The position numbers were made by a program, and so were the translations under genes. The notes under the pieces are model-generated. The model searched no databases. It worked only from the letters and a program-made list of their open reading frames with translations, and was not told the origin of the DNA. From JAUYQE01 sp035289745 (GTDB lineage: Archaea; Nanobdellota; Nanobdellia; Woesearchaeales; GW2011-AR9): a stretch of 27,863 bases of DNA. The DNA lies in contig DATDWF010000078.1 in NCBI GenBank assembly GCA_035289745.1, positions 1 to 27,863 on the forward strand, written 5' to 3'. Below are positions 1 through 7,647 of this stretch, one piece after another (position 1 is the stretch's first letter; every line of letters starts with the position of its first letter).

Positions 1-1
1 G

Positions 2-229
2 GGAGAATTTCCGTTCTACAGCGAGAACTTCCATGGGGGCATGCCGTTATTTGCCGAAGACGAGCAAGGGAATGCGTATTTTGTCGGCATATTTGTTGCG
101 CACGTGCCCGAGTACGGCGTGAATATTGGGCGAGGAATAACGTCCGTCGTGCAGGATCTGGAAGAGCAGCACTGTCTTTCCGGCATGGCCCTGCAGCAGC
201 CGCAGTATAGGGCAGTTGGGGATGAGTGA
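2..229 (+). CDS. 3' end of a truncated gene, possibly a trypsin-like protease fold
   Basis: An open frame enters from the left edge and stops with TGA at 227-229; the start lies outside the window. The visible 75 residues are a plausible protein end. The segment HGGMPLFAEDEQGNAYFVGI resembles the GxSGGPhh...GxhhGI region of trypsin-like serine proteases, but the catalytic serine is not in its expected place, so if the family is right this copy may be inactive. A run of T at 235-240 follows the stop and could end transcription. The family guess is weak; that the frame codes is more likely than not. Confidence 0.45.
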   Translation, partial: GEFPFYSENFHGGMPLFAEDEQGNAYFVGIFVAHVPEYGVNIGRGITSVVQDLEEQHCLSGMALQQPQYRAVGDE

Positions 230-256
230 GTACCTTTTTTCGACACTCCTTTTCAG

Positions 257-577
257 CTATGCTGCCAGAGGAATTCCAGTCTTTATTGCTGCCCGAACTA
301 TCGACGATTCTTTTTTCTTTCGTTGAAATTCCGCCGGTGTATACGGGAGGACATCAATATCGGTAAGCAGCTTCCAGAAGCGAACAATTTTGGCAATCCG
401 TCGCAGCCAATGCATGCCTGCAAACTTTTTAGAAACAATAATGAAATCATAATCACTCTGTTTCCAGTCATCGCCCCGCGCTTTGCTGCCGAAGAGGATT
501 ATTTTTTCTGGCGCAAACTCTTTGCGTACCGCTTTCAGAAAAGGCTTTATTTCTGGAAAATCTTTTTTTTTATCCAT
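257..577 (-). CDS. MNT-domain nucleotidyltransferase (antitoxin of HEPN/MNT pair)
   Basis: A 106-residue minimal nucleotidyltransferase. The family signature GS-x-ARG (Gly30, Ser31) is followed by Asp42 and Asp44 in SDYD, and a third acid is likely at Asp73 or Asp75, so the metal-binding triad appears complete. In HEPN/MNT (type VII) toxin-antitoxin systems such proteins silence the HEPN partner, in known cases by adding nucleotides to it. The gene overlaps the end of the upstream HEPN gene by 31 bp. It has a strong ribosome binding site, GGAGG 7 nt before the ATG, which suits a second gene in an operon. That it is an antitoxin is inferred from the pairing. Confidence 0.85.
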   Translation of the reverse strand: MDKKKDFPEIKPFLKAVRKEFAPEKIILFGSKARGDDWKQSDYDFIIVSKKFAGMHWLRRIAKIVRFWKLLTDIDVLPYTPAEFQRKKKESSIVRAAIKTGIPLAA

Positions 578-933
578 AGAATAACCTCCTCACTTTTTTG
601 AAGAAGCCGCCGAGTATTTTCTTGGTCGTAGATATTTACCGGCAGATCGACAGAAGCATCGGGATAGCGGGTATCTATGAATTTTGGGGTGAGTTCTTTC
701 AGAAATGAAAAAAATCTCTCTGGGATGCTGGTATTTGTTGCCAAGTAGATTAACGAGTGCGACTGGGGAACTTCCCCTCTCTTCTCGAGCAAAAAGAGTG
801 CTTTTAAAGCTTTTTCAACGGCCTGCTGACACCAAAAAGCTGCGATATAATATTTCCCGCCATCAAAATTAAATCTTGCCCCGTCGAAATCAGCTTCTGC
901 CTGGTTCCACCATTGTGTAATTTCTTTACGCAT
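547..933 (-). CDS. HEPN-domain protein (toxin partner of MNT)
   Basis: A 128-residue helical HEPN protein. The N-terminal helix with A-x-x-DF, then AAFWCQQAVEKALKAL, SHSL and a later TRYPD, matches the HEPN subgroup paired with MNT nucleotidyltransferases. The RX4-6H RNase motif seen in many HEPN toxins is not evident near the C terminus, so RNase activity should not be assumed. It is the first gene of the pair. A TATA-like TTATAA (956-961) lies about 25 bp before the ATG, implying a leaderless mRNA, and a perfect inverted repeat sits between them. Confidence 0.8.
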   Translation of the reverse strand: MRKEITQWWNQAEADFDGARFNFDGGKYYIAAFWCQQAVEKALKALFLLEKRGEVPQSHSLIYLATNTSIPERFFSFLKELTPKFIDTRYPDASVDLPVNIYDQENTRRLLQKSEEVILWIKKKIFQK

Positions 934-940
934 AAATAAG

Positions 941-961
941 AAGAAGCGAGCTTCTTATAAA
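941..961 (-). promoter_or_regulatory. HEPN/MNT promoter with inverted repeat
   Basis: Read on the minus strand, TATA-like TTATAA at 956-961 is centred about 25 bp before the HEPN ATG at 933. The sequence AAGAAGC-GA-GCTTCTT (941-956) is a perfect 7-bp inverted repeat lying where RNA polymerase would start. It fits an operator bound by the HEPN/MNT complex; that binding is inference. Confidence 0.5.
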
Positions 962-1029
962 AGCTTTTCTAGCAAGCGTTTTCATCTCAATGAATCTTCC
1001 GGAAACCCCGAGAGGAGACCGAAAGCTTT

Positions 1030-1056
1030 TTATAAGAATTATCCTTTGTATAATTC
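1030..1056 (+). promoter_or_regulatory. vapBC promoter with inverted repeat directly before the ATG
   Basis: TATA box TTATAAG (1030-1036) lies about 25 bp before the ATG at 1057, so the mRNA is probably leaderless. GAATTAT (1036-1042) and ATAATTC (1050-1056) form a perfect 7-bp inverted repeat with a 7-nt spacer filling the gap between TATA and ATG. This is the expected place for an operator of the AbrB-type antitoxin encoded just after it. Confidence 0.55.
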
Positions 1057-1284
1057 ATGGCCGAATATGAAGCAGTTACTCGAAAATGGGGTAATTCTCT
1101 GGGGATAACTCTCCCGTTAGAAGTAGTCGAAAAAGAACACCTGCGCCCGCAGCAAAAAATTAAAGTTATTATCGTAAGGCCAAGCCAAACCCCCCGAAGG
1201 ACTTTTGGCCTGCTTCGAGGGAAATGGAAAAGAGCAACGCAGGAGATTAAAGATCAGACCAGAGCAGAGTTGTATGATGCCTGA
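1057..1284 (+). CDS. AbrB/MazE-type antitoxin (VapB)
   Basis: A 75-residue protein with an N-terminal swapped-hairpin AbrB/MazE DNA-binding fold, recognisable by TRKWGNSLGITLP and the following KIKVIIV strand. The C-terminal half is basic and probably wraps the toxin. It is followed, with an 11-nt overlap, by a PIN-domain gene, the standard antitoxin-toxin order. The likely role is to bind and inhibit the PIN RNase and repress their shared promoter. The ATG at 1057 is supported by a TATA box about 25 bp upstream. Confidence 0.85.
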   Translation: MAEYEAVTRKWGNSLGITLPLEVVEKEHLRPQQKIKVIIVRPSQTPRRTFGLLRGKWKRATQEIKDQTRAELYDA

Positions 1285-1645
1285 CGTTTATTTTTTTGAT
1301 TCTTATGCCATCATCGAAATATTGAAAGGGAATAGTGCATATCTCCCCTATGCACAGGCTATTATTGTAACCACCAAACTCCAAGTGTTTGAGGTTTTTT
1401 ATTCCCTCCTTCGCGATGTGGGAAAACAGGAAGCAGCAGATTTTCTGAAACGCTATATGCAATACACCATTGACTTTGATGCTTCGATTATTGAGCAGGC
1501 AGCTTTACTGAAGCTCCACTATCGGAAAAATAATTTGTCTATGACGGATTGTGTCGGATACTGCCTGGCTTTACAGATAGGGATAAGGTTCCTTACGGGT
1601 GACAGGCAATTTGAACATTTTGTAGAAGTAGAATTTGTGAAATAA
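1274..1645 (+). CDS. PIN-domain toxin (VapC-like RNase)
   Basis: A 123-residue PIN domain. The four acidic positions of the PIN active site are visible: Asp9 in FFDSYA, Glu40 in QVFEVFY, Asp92 in MTDCVGY and Asp110 in LTGDRQF. VapC toxins use these with Mg2+ to cut tRNA or rRNA and stop translation. An upstream TTG would add 23 residues, but those duplicate the antitoxin's coding sequence in another frame. The ATG-ATG at 1274/1277, overlapping the antitoxin's end by 11 nt, is the natural start. The RNA target cannot be read from sequence. Confidence 0.85.
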   Translation: MMPDVYFFDSYAIIEILKGNSAYLPYAQAIIVTTKLQVFEVFYSLLRDVGKQEAADFLKRYMQYTIDFDASIIEQAALLKLHYRKNNLSMTDCVGYCLALQIGIRFLTGDRQFEHFVEVEFVK

Positions 1646-1692
1646 ACACCCGAAGACTAGGGAAGTTTCTGGCGACAAAGAAGAGTGATGTT

Positions 1693-1947
1693 CTAATCAA
1701 GTATCCTTTCCAGCCCTTTTTCTAGTATTATTTTCCTCATGCTTTGGTCTGAACAAAGGTCAATCATATAGTATGTGAGACGGAGTGCTTTAAACCACTT
1801 ATGCAATGGTTCACTTTGAAGCAGTTGATTACCATGAATCTCCTCGTATGCTTTTGCAGCTTCCGCTTCCAATCCCTGCTCTTTTAGAATTTTTCCATAC
1901 TCCACAAGAATATCTTTTAATTCCGACAAAGAGGGGTCACTCATCAT
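1693..1947 (-). CDS. Small helical protein of unknown function
   Basis: An 84-residue, mostly helical, charged protein. A segment LKEQGLEAEAAKAYEEIHG has the small/large residue spacing of a TPR-like helix pair, so a protein-binding role is possible; no family is recognised. A TTG at 1968 would extend it by 7 residues. The ATG pair at 1947/1944 is preferred because the TATA-like TTTAAATA (about 1969-1978 on the minus strand) lies about 27 bp before it, as expected for a leaderless gene. It stands alone after the dnaJ operon on the same strand. Confidence 0.6.
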   Translation of the reverse strand: MMSDPSLSELKDILVEYGKILKEQGLEAEAAKAYEEIHGNQLLQSEPLHKWFKALRLTYYMIDLCSDQSMRKIILEKGLERILD

Positions 1948-2001
1948 ATTTGAAGAAAGCGTATCCAATTATTTAAACCTATGCTCTCTTTTTTCAGTCC
2001 G

Positions 2002-3114
2002 TCACCCAAATATCTTCTTCAGGAAACTCACCGACGGCTTTTCTTCGTGCAATTGCTTAATGAGTTCAACCTGCTTCTTGCTGAGCTTCTCGGGCACGGT
2101 AATGCGCACTTTGACCAACTGGTCGCCCTGCTCCTGGCCGCGCACAGAGGGAAGCCCCTTCTCGCGCATGCGGAAAACTGTTTCCGATTGCGTCCCTGCG
2201 GGAATTTTCAGCAGGGCTTTCCCCGTTATCGTCGGCACTTCCACCTCATCGCCCAGAACCGCCTGCGTGAAAGAAATCGGCACGGTGATATGAATATCAG
2301 ATCTTTCCCGTCGGAAATGCAGATGCTCTTTGACGTGGATAATGACATACAAGTCTCCCGCAGCGCTTCCATACTCGCCAACTTCGCCCTCACCCGCCAG
2401 GCGCAGGCGCATGCCATCTTCGACGCCAGCCGGAATTTTCACGTCTATTTTTCTTTTTTCACGAACCATGCCTTCGCCGCCGCACGACGTACACGAATCT
2501 TGCGGCAATTCTCCCCGGCCATGGCAGTACGGGCAGGGCCCGGTCTGCTGGAAGATGCCGAAAGGGGTGCGCTGGGTGCGTTTCATATACCCGGAGCCAT
2601 GACAATGATGACAGCTTTCAAATTTCAAAGCACCTTTGCCATTACAATGAGAACAATGCACCAGCTTGTTCAAAGAGATCGTTTGTTCCGTTCCTTTGGC
2701 AACCTCTTCCAACGAGATTTCTGTTTCGTAGGCTAAGTCCGATCCTCTCCGCGAATGGCGGCGTTTTCTTCCCCCACCCTCGCTGCCAAAGAGCTGGTCA
2801 AAAATGTCGTCAAAATTGCCGAACATGCCGGAACGGAATTGCGACATGACATCTGAGAAATCATATCCCTGGAAGCCCTGCCCGCCACTAAAAGCTTCCG
2901 AGCCCAACTGGTCATACTGCTGGCGCTTTTTGTCGTCGCTCAGAACCGCAGCCGCTTCGCTGATTTCTTTGAACTTTTCTTCATATTCTTTCTTTTTTTC
3001 TTCCGGCGCACGATCGGGATGATATTGCAGGGCGAGCTTCTTGTACGCTTTCTTGACTTCTTCTTTCATCGCGCCTTTGCTGACGCCGAGGATTTTGTAG
3101 TAGTCTTTGCTCAT
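2002..3114 (-). CDS. dnaJ: Chaperone protein DnaJ (Hsp40)
   Basis: A full-length 370-residue type I DnaJ. The J domain (about 1-70) has the HPD motif at 32-34 that stimulates DnaK ATPase. A Gly/Phe-rich linker runs from about 71 to 125. Four CxxCxGxG zinc repeats begin near Cys154, Cys168, Cys194 and Cys208, and two C-terminal substrate-binding domains follow. It delivers unfolded clients to DnaK. The start codon overlaps the stop of the upstream HD-domain gene as ATGA, so the two are probably translationally coupled. It ends the chaperone operon. The DnaK system in archaea is considered to be of bacterial origin. Confidence 0.97.
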   Translation of the reverse strand: MSKDYYKILGVSKGAMKEEVKKAYKKLALQYHPDRAPEEKKKEYEEKFKEISEAAAVLSDDKKRQQYDQLGSEAFSGGQGFQGYDFSDVMSQFRSGMFGNFDDIFDQLFGSEGGGRKRRHSRRGSDLAYETEISLEEVAKGTEQTISLNKLVHCSHCNGKGALKFESCHHCHGSGYMKRTQRTPFGIFQQTGPCPYCHGRGELPQDSCTSCGGEGMVREKRKIDVKIPAGVEDGMRLRLAGEGEVGEYGSAAGDLYVIIHVKEHLHFRRERSDIHITVPISFTQAVLGDEVEVPTITGKALLKIPAGTQSETVFRMREKGLPSVRGQEQGDQLVKVRITVPEKLSKKQVELIKQLHEEKPSVSFLKKIFG

Positions 3115-3794
3115 GAGGTGATGCTCCGTACCGGGAGGGGCCTGGGCTCATTTCCTTGCATCTGTTTTATGGCTGTCTCTGTCAGCCGCATTGCCAGCTC
3201 TTCCGGCTGAAAAGGCAGGGCAGAAAAAAGGTCTCTTTCCAGCTGCCGGGCTTTTTCTTCGTAGCTCTCCCACAACATTGCAGGGCGGGGATAGCGTTCG
3301 CGCAGATACGCAAAGCGCCGCTCTTTAGGAACTACTTTTTCCTGGAAAACCCGCAGATCTGCATAGCGGACGATTTTTTCCTCGATGCAAAGCGGGGCTT
3401 CAGGCTTTCCTTGCCGGAGCAGGGCTGCAGCCAATTCAGGAAAGTCGTCTTTGAAAATGTCATGGGCAATTTCTCCTTCAAATTTCCCGGCAAATTTTTC
3501 TCGCAGCATCTGCCACATAGTAATCTCTTCTTCGGAATAGACATACTGATGGAAGCGGCTGCTGTTACTTTTCAGGTCTGGAAAAGTTACCGCTTTAAAC
3601 AAGTCGTGGAGAAGTGCTAAGCACACGATGAATTCTTTGTCAATAGCTCTTCCCCGTTTCTGCAATTCTTCTGCAAGAAAAACTGCTACTTCGCGAACTT
3701 TCAGGCAATGCCGGAAGATATTTCTGGGTACTTTATACTCGTCAAAATAGTCCAGGCATTGCTGTTCGGTAGGGAGGATCATGCATGCTCTCAT
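3111..3794 (-). CDS. HD-domain phosphohydrolase, coupled to dnaJ
   Basis: A 227-residue HD-superfamily protein. The metal-binding set is visible: His29 in FRHC, His63-Asp64 in LLHDLFKA, and Asp146 in RYADLRVF. This matches small archaeal HD hydrolases that act on nucleotides or phosphoesters; the substrate is unknown. The gene sits between an unknown gene (TAATG overlap of 1 nt) and dnaJ (ATGA overlap), so it is made from the chaperone operon mRNA. A second in-frame ATG four codons in (3782) is an alternative start. A role in stress nucleotide turnover is a guess from context. Confidence 0.8.
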   Translation of the reverse strand: MRACMILPTEQQCLDYFDEYKVPRNIFRHCLKVREVAVFLAEELQKRGRAIDKEFIVCLALLHDLFKAVTFPDLKSNSSRFHQYVYSEEEITMWQMLREKFAGKFEGEIAHDIFKDDFPELAAALLRQGKPEAPLCIEEKIVRYADLRVFQEKVVPKERRFAYLRERYPRPAMLWESYEEKARQLERDLFSALPFQPEELAMRLTETAIKQMQGNEPRPLPVRSITS

Positions 3795-4276
3795 TAATTG
3801 GACAAATAGGGCAGTAAAAAAAGCACACCTGCTTCTTTATCCATTCCCCTTTTATCTTTTTCTGTGTGCTTCTGTTCGAATTTCTTCTCCAGCCCACCAT
3901 CTTTCTTCCGTGAAACAAGCGGGCTATACCGCTCGGAAGGCCGAGGAGCTTCCCCTTGTGGCTGGAAGTACCGGCGGCGTTCTTTTTCCCGCTCGTCTTC
4001 CGGCTGCTGGTAAGAAATTCCGCTGCCGAAACCATAGAGAGCGAGAGCACGAAATAGTTTGTCTTCGAGGCACCTATCATCGTCTGGGGGCATACAGAAA
4101 TATGCTGCGTCGGAAGAGACAGCAGGGGCGTACCGTGCAGAAGCATTGGCTGCGGGTAAAGAATTCATCGGTGAGTATATCGTCGGACAATTTCCCCCAG
4201 AGATACCTCTACCAAGAACAGGAGAGCTATAGGAACTCATGCTTCCGGTGCTTGTTCCGCGGTAGGGGGACATCAT
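3794..4276 (-). CDS. Unknown protein, probably disordered, in chaperone operon
   Basis: A 160-residue protein rich in Pro, Ser, Gly, Arg and Lys, with no recognised domain. The middle (SSDAAYFCMPPDDDRCLEDK) may form a short structured segment; the later part is strongly charged (EREKERRRY, KKFEQKHTEKDKRG) and likely flexible. The stop overlaps the HD gene start as TAATG, which supports real translation. GGTG lies about 8 nt before the ATG, and a GATAAAA near 4298 could serve as a local TATA. Other frames here are open too, so the call rests mainly on operon geometry. Confidence 0.55.
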   Translation of the reverse strand: MMSPYRGTSTGSMSSYSSPVLGRGISGGNCPTIYSPMNSLPAANASARYAPAVSSDAAYFCMPPDDDRCLEDKLFRALALYGFGSGISYQQPEDEREKERRRYFQPQGEAPRPSERYSPLVSRKKDGGLEKKFEQKHTEKDKRGMDKEAGVLFLLPYLSN

Positions 4277-4313
4277 ATTTTTTACACCTGCTCTCTTTTA
4301 TCGAGGAGAGAGC

Positions 4314-4829
4314 CTAAAATGCATAGGTCCCCGGCCCTCCTCCTGGGTGGTGCACAACATAGTCTTCAATGGGCGGTTCCGCAGAGACGCTGGGAATTTT
4401 ATACGGCTCGTCGGAGCGCTTCTCGACAAGATCATATCTCCCCGCATGCTGAAAGCAGTATTCAGTAAGGCAGTTTATCGCTTTCTGCAAAGCAGGATTA
4501 TTTTCTGCTTTCAGGCCATATTCCACCGCCATACCAACAGCAATGCCCAGATAGAGTGGATCCGTTGCCGGGCGATATTCGAGAGGAAGTGCTTCCAGCA
4601 GAAAAAGAGCATTAAAATAATGCCCTTCACGAATTTCACCGTCAACAAGATTTCCGATTTCTCTTAATCCCTTCAAGTCAGCGTAAACTGCTTTAGGATC
4701 AGGAAATCTTGGGGTATAGCTCGGTGTGGGCACTACCCCCCTTTTTCTGGACCCTAGTCTGCCCTCCAGGCCTTCTATTTCAGTTCCTCCTCTCGGAGTT
4801 CCTTTTCTTTCCGTAATATCTTTATTCAT
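4314..4829 (-). CDS. Unknown helical protein between dnaK and HD gene
   Basis: A 171-residue protein with no family I recognise. The first 45 residues are basic and flexible. Residues about 45-145 look like paired amphipathic helices (EIGNLVDGEIREGHYFNALF, then EYGLKAENNPALQKAINCLT), TPR-like in rhythm. The tail is Pro/Gly-rich. A good ribosome binding site, GGTGA, is 7 nt before the ATG, and the gene begins 40 nt after dnaK on the same strand. Its place inside the grpE-dnaK-dnaJ operon suggests a helper or substrate-adaptor role, which is inference only. Confidence 0.7.
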   Translation of the reverse strand: MNKDITERKGTPRGGTEIEGLEGRLGSRKRGVVPTPSYTPRFPDPKAVYADLKGLREIGNLVDGEIREGHYFNALFLLEALPLEYRPATDPLYLGIAVGMAVEYGLKAENNPALQKAINCLTEYCFQHAGRYDLVEKRSDEPYKIPSVSAEPPIEDYVVHHPGGGPGTYAF

Positions 4830-4869
4830 TTTAGTTCACCTTTTCTAGTTTATTTTTGTTATCAAAAAT

Positions 4870-6720
4870 TTACTTTTCTTTCTTCTCCGTAAATTCCGCA
4901 TCGACGACGTCGTCATCAGCGGACTTTTCGGCTCCTTGCTTATCAGAGCTTTTTGCCGACTGCTTGGCTGCTGCCTCCTGATAAATCTTTGCCCCGATCT
5001 CCTGCACGACTTTGTTGAGCGCTTCAATTTTGGCATTGATCTCTTCGGGCTCGCCAGACTTCCGCGATTCTTCCAGCGCTTTCATCTGCTCCTCGATCTT
5101 CTTTTTGGTGCCGGCATCAACTTTGTCCTTGAACTCTTCCAGCACTTTCTTCGTCTGGAAGAGCACCGCATCAGCATTGTTCTCGGCATCTATTTTTGCT
5201 TTCTTTTTCTCGTCGTCCGCCGCATGCTTCTCCGCTTCCTGCCGCATGCGCTCTACTTCGCCTTTGCTCAACGTACTGGAGCCGGTTATCTTTATTTTCT
5301 GCTCTTTGCCCGTCCCCAGATCCTTGGCGCTGACGTGCAGGATGCCGTTGGTATCAATGTCAAACGTGACTTCCACCTGCGGCACGCCACGCGGCGCAGG
5401 AGGAATACCCATCAGATCGAACTGCCCCAATAGCTTGTTGTCGACAAACATGGGCCGCTCGCCTTGCGCAACACGGATCGTTACCGCCGTCTGATTGTCC
5501 GCTGCCGTCGAGAAGATCTGCGATTTCTTCGTCGGCACGGTGGTGTTGCGCTCAATCAGCTTGGTAAACACGCCGCCTAACGTTTCAATGCCCAGGCTGA
5601 GAGGCGTGACGTCCAAAAGCAGGATGTCTTTGATCTCGCCCGCCAAGACGCCAGCTTGAATGGCTGCTCCGACCGCTACGGCTTCGTCTGGGTTGACGGA
5701 TTTGTCGCCTTCTTTCCCGAGCAGCCGCCGCACCAGCTCTTGCACCGCCGGAATTCTGGTTGAGCCGCCGACGAGGATAACACGGTTGATGTTGTCCGCT
5801 TTCAAGCCAGAGTCTTTCACTGCCTGCTTCACGGGGCTTTCCAGCCGTTTGAGAATCTCCGCAATAAGCTCTTCAAACTTCGCCCGGGTGAGCTCTTCTT
5901 TCAAGTGCTTCGGCCCATGGCTGTCTGCAGTAATGAATGGAATGTTGATCTCCACTTTCGTCTTCGACGAAAGCTCAATCTTGGCCTTCTCCGCAGCTTC
6001 TTTCAAGCGCTGTATGGCCGTGGCATCGTTCCGCAAGTCGATGCCCGTCGATTTCTTGAAAGTGCTCACTAAATTATCCATCAAAAGCTCGTCGATATCA
6101 TCGCCGCCCAGATGGTTATCGCCGCTGGTGGATTTGACTTCAAACACGCCCCCACCTAATTCGAGGATGGAAACGTCGAATGTTCCCCCGCCAAAGTCGA
6201 AGACGAGAATGGTGTGGTCTTTCTCCTGCTTATCTAAGCCGTACGCCAGTGATGCAGCCGTCGGCTCGTTGATAATGCGCAGGACCTGCAAGCCGGCAAT
6301 TTCTCCGGCATTTTTTGTCGCTTGGCGCTGGGAATCATTAAAGTACGCTGGCACCGTAATGACGGCTTTGGTGACGGGCTGGCCGATATGCGCTTCCGCA
6401 TCGCGCTTCAGCTTCTGCAAGATCATGGCCGAGATCTGTTCCGGTGTGTATTCTTTGCCGTCAATCTCTATTTTCTCATTTGTTCCCATTTTCCGCTTGA
6501 TGGAGCGGATCGTGTGCGAAGGATCGACGATGGCCTGATTTCTGGCGATTTGCCCGACGATGACTTCATCTTCGCGCAGATGCACGACGCTCGGCGTCGT
6601 CCTCGTGCCTTCGGCATTGGTGATGATGACCGGCTTGCCGCCTTCCAGGACGGCCATCGCCGAAAAAGTAGTCCCTAAATCGATGCCGATGGTGGCTCCA
6701 GACGTTTGTTTTTCGCTCAT
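4870..6720 (-). CDS. dnaK: Chaperone protein DnaK (Hsp70)
   Basis: A 616-residue Hsp70 of bacterial type. The N-terminal ATPase domain opens with IGIDLGTTFSAMAV and contains DFGGGTFDVS and VGGSTRIPAV. The substrate-binding domain has the usual DVTPLSLGIET and DIDTNGILHVSAKD segments, then a helical lid and an acidic DDDVVDAEF tail. It binds unfolded peptides in an ATP cycle driven by DnaJ and reset by GrpE, both encoded in the same operon. A clear GGAGG is 8 nt before the ATG. It is slightly short for the family because of a compact lid and tail. Confidence 0.98.
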   Translation of the reverse strand: MSEKQTSGATIGIDLGTTFSAMAVLEGGKPVIITNAEGTRTTPSVVHLREDEVIVGQIARNQAIVDPSHTIRSIKRKMGTNEKIEIDGKEYTPEQISAMILQKLKRDAEAHIGQPVTKAVITVPAYFNDSQRQATKNAGEIAGLQVLRIINEPTAASLAYGLDKQEKDHTILVFDFGGGTFDVSILELGGGVFEVKSTSGDNHLGGDDIDELLMDNLVSTFKKSTGIDLRNDATAIQRLKEAAEKAKIELSSKTKVEINIPFITADSHGPKHLKEELTRAKFEELIAEILKRLESPVKQAVKDSGLKADNINRVILVGGSTRIPAVQELVRRLLGKEGDKSVNPDEAVAVGAAIQAGVLAGEIKDILLLDVTPLSLGIETLGGVFTKLIERNTTVPTKKSQIFSTAADNQTAVTIRVAQGERPMFVDNKLLGQFDLMGIPPAPRGVPQVEVTFDIDTNGILHVSAKDLGTGKEQKIKITGSSTLSKGEVERMRQEAEKHAADDEKKKAKIDAENNADAVLFQTKKVLEEFKDKVDAGTKKKIEEQMKALEESRKSGEPEEINAKIEALNKVVQEIGAKIYQEAAAKQSAKSSDKQGAEKSADDDVVDAEFTEKKEK

Positions 6721-6762
6721 GTTGAATTTCCTCCGTTTGATTTTTTTTAGTTTAGACTTTTA

Positions 6763-7506
6763 TTATGCGTTTTGTTTTTCTGTGTTTTTTCCTGTTGCTG
6801 ACGTGCTTTCGGTATCGCCAACGGCTGGCGACTTGTTTTCCACTATATTGCCTTTTTTTCCGGCGCTGATGCTCACTTTCGCGGGGCGCAACAACCGCCC
6901 GTGGAGTGTGTATCCTTTTTGCAGCTGGGTGACAATCCTATTTTCGGGAAGGTCCGATGCCACTTTCATCAACGCTTCATGCGTATAGGGATCAAAGGCT
7001 TGCCCTTTCTCCAGTGAGAGGGGCCGAACCCCCCCTTGTTCCAAGATGCCGAGCAATTGCCGATGGATGAGTTCCATGCCGTTGACAAAATCATTTTTCA
7101 CATTGCCGGTGTTTTGCAAAGCCAGCTCAAAATTGTCCAGGACCGGAAGGAGCTGCATGATGAGATGCTTGGCAGCAAACTCTTGCATCTCCTGCAGGCG
7201 CTTTTCCGTCTGCTTGCGATAATTCTCAAAGTTTGCCTGCGTTCTTTGCACGAGCTCTTTCAGCTCGTCGACAGCGTATTGCTCTTTCGGCTTTTCGGGC
7301 GCAGAGTTTTCTGTCTTTTCAGGCTCACTTGCCTGCGTTTCTGGTTTTTTGGTTGCTGATGCCGTACTTCCTGGCGACTCCGACTCTGGTTTTCTTTGCG
7401 CTCTTTTTTGGTGATGAGGATCAAGAGAAGAAACAGCAGCGGTTTCCTGAGCGTGCTCAGGCTTCTCTCCCCCGTTCCGCTGCTGCTCTTCTCGTTGATT
7501 GTGCAT
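6763..7506 (-). CDS. grpE: Nucleotide exchange factor GrpE
   Basis: GrpE releases ADP from DnaK. The C-terminal core is clear: a coiled coil with LLPVLDNFELALQN and GMELIHRQL, then the beta domain with FDPYTHEALMKV and a final GRLLRPAKVSIS. The first 100 residues are long, low-complexity and rich in Glu, Pro, Lys and Ser, so the protein (247 aa) is longer than typical GrpE. An in-frame TTG at 7518 is possible, but the ATG at 7506 is preferred. It is the first gene of the chaperone operon, 42 nt before dnaK, and faces a divergent winged-helix gene. Confidence 0.95.
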   Translation of the reverse strand: MHNQREEQQRNGGEKPEHAQETAAVSSLDPHHQKRAQRKPESESPGSTASATKKPETQASEPEKTENSAPEKPKEQYAVDELKELVQRTQANFENYRKQTEKRLQEMQEFAAKHLIMQLLPVLDNFELALQNTGNVKNDFVNGMELIHRQLLGILEQGGVRPLSLEKGQAFDPYTHEALMKVASDLPENRIVTQLQKGYTLHGRLLRPAKVSISAGKKGNIVENKSPAVGDTESTSATGKNTEKQNA

Positions 7507-7557
7507 GGTATGAGTCAATGGAGACGTTTTCTAGTGTCCTTTTTAATTGTTTTTGTT

Positions 7558-7626
7558 GAATTTAAGTGAACTAAGTCGCTCTAAGATTGCACTTATATTT
7601 AAATGTTGTGGACAAAATTTAAAAAG
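7558..7626. promoter_or_regulatory. Divergent promoter region of grpE operon and winged-helix gene
   Basis: Plus-strand TATA-like elements lie at 7593-7603 and 7614-7626; the second is about 28 bp before the ATG at 7648. On the minus strand CTTAAATT (about 7559-7566) could serve grpE. TAAG occurs at 7563, 7572 and 7582, and its complement CTTA at 7592-7595, so the boxes recur every 9-10 bp, one DNA turn. TAAGTG (7563-7568) and CACTTA (7590-7595) also form an inverted repeat. This array is a good candidate operator for heat-shock control. Confidence 0.45.
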
Positions 7627-7647
7627 TACGGTTCATTCTAGGCTGCC

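Noticed and set aside
16..246. 76-codon minus-strand ORF at the left edge
   Set aside because: Cys- and Ser-rich shadow of the plus-strand partial gene, with no recognisable features; the plus-strand frame has a more protein-like composition.
1981..2736. 251-codon plus-strand ORF antisense to dnaJ
   Set aside because: Shadow of dnaJ; no domain and no promoter of its own.
3781..4317. 178-codon plus-strand ORF opposite the 3794-4276 gene
   Set aside because: Composition is unlike a real protein, no family match, and the minus-strand gene fits the operon with a TAATG overlap.
5660..6538. 292-codon plus-strand ORF antisense to dnaK
   Set aside because: A Ser/Thr/Pro-rich frame produced by the codon pattern of dnaK on the other strand.
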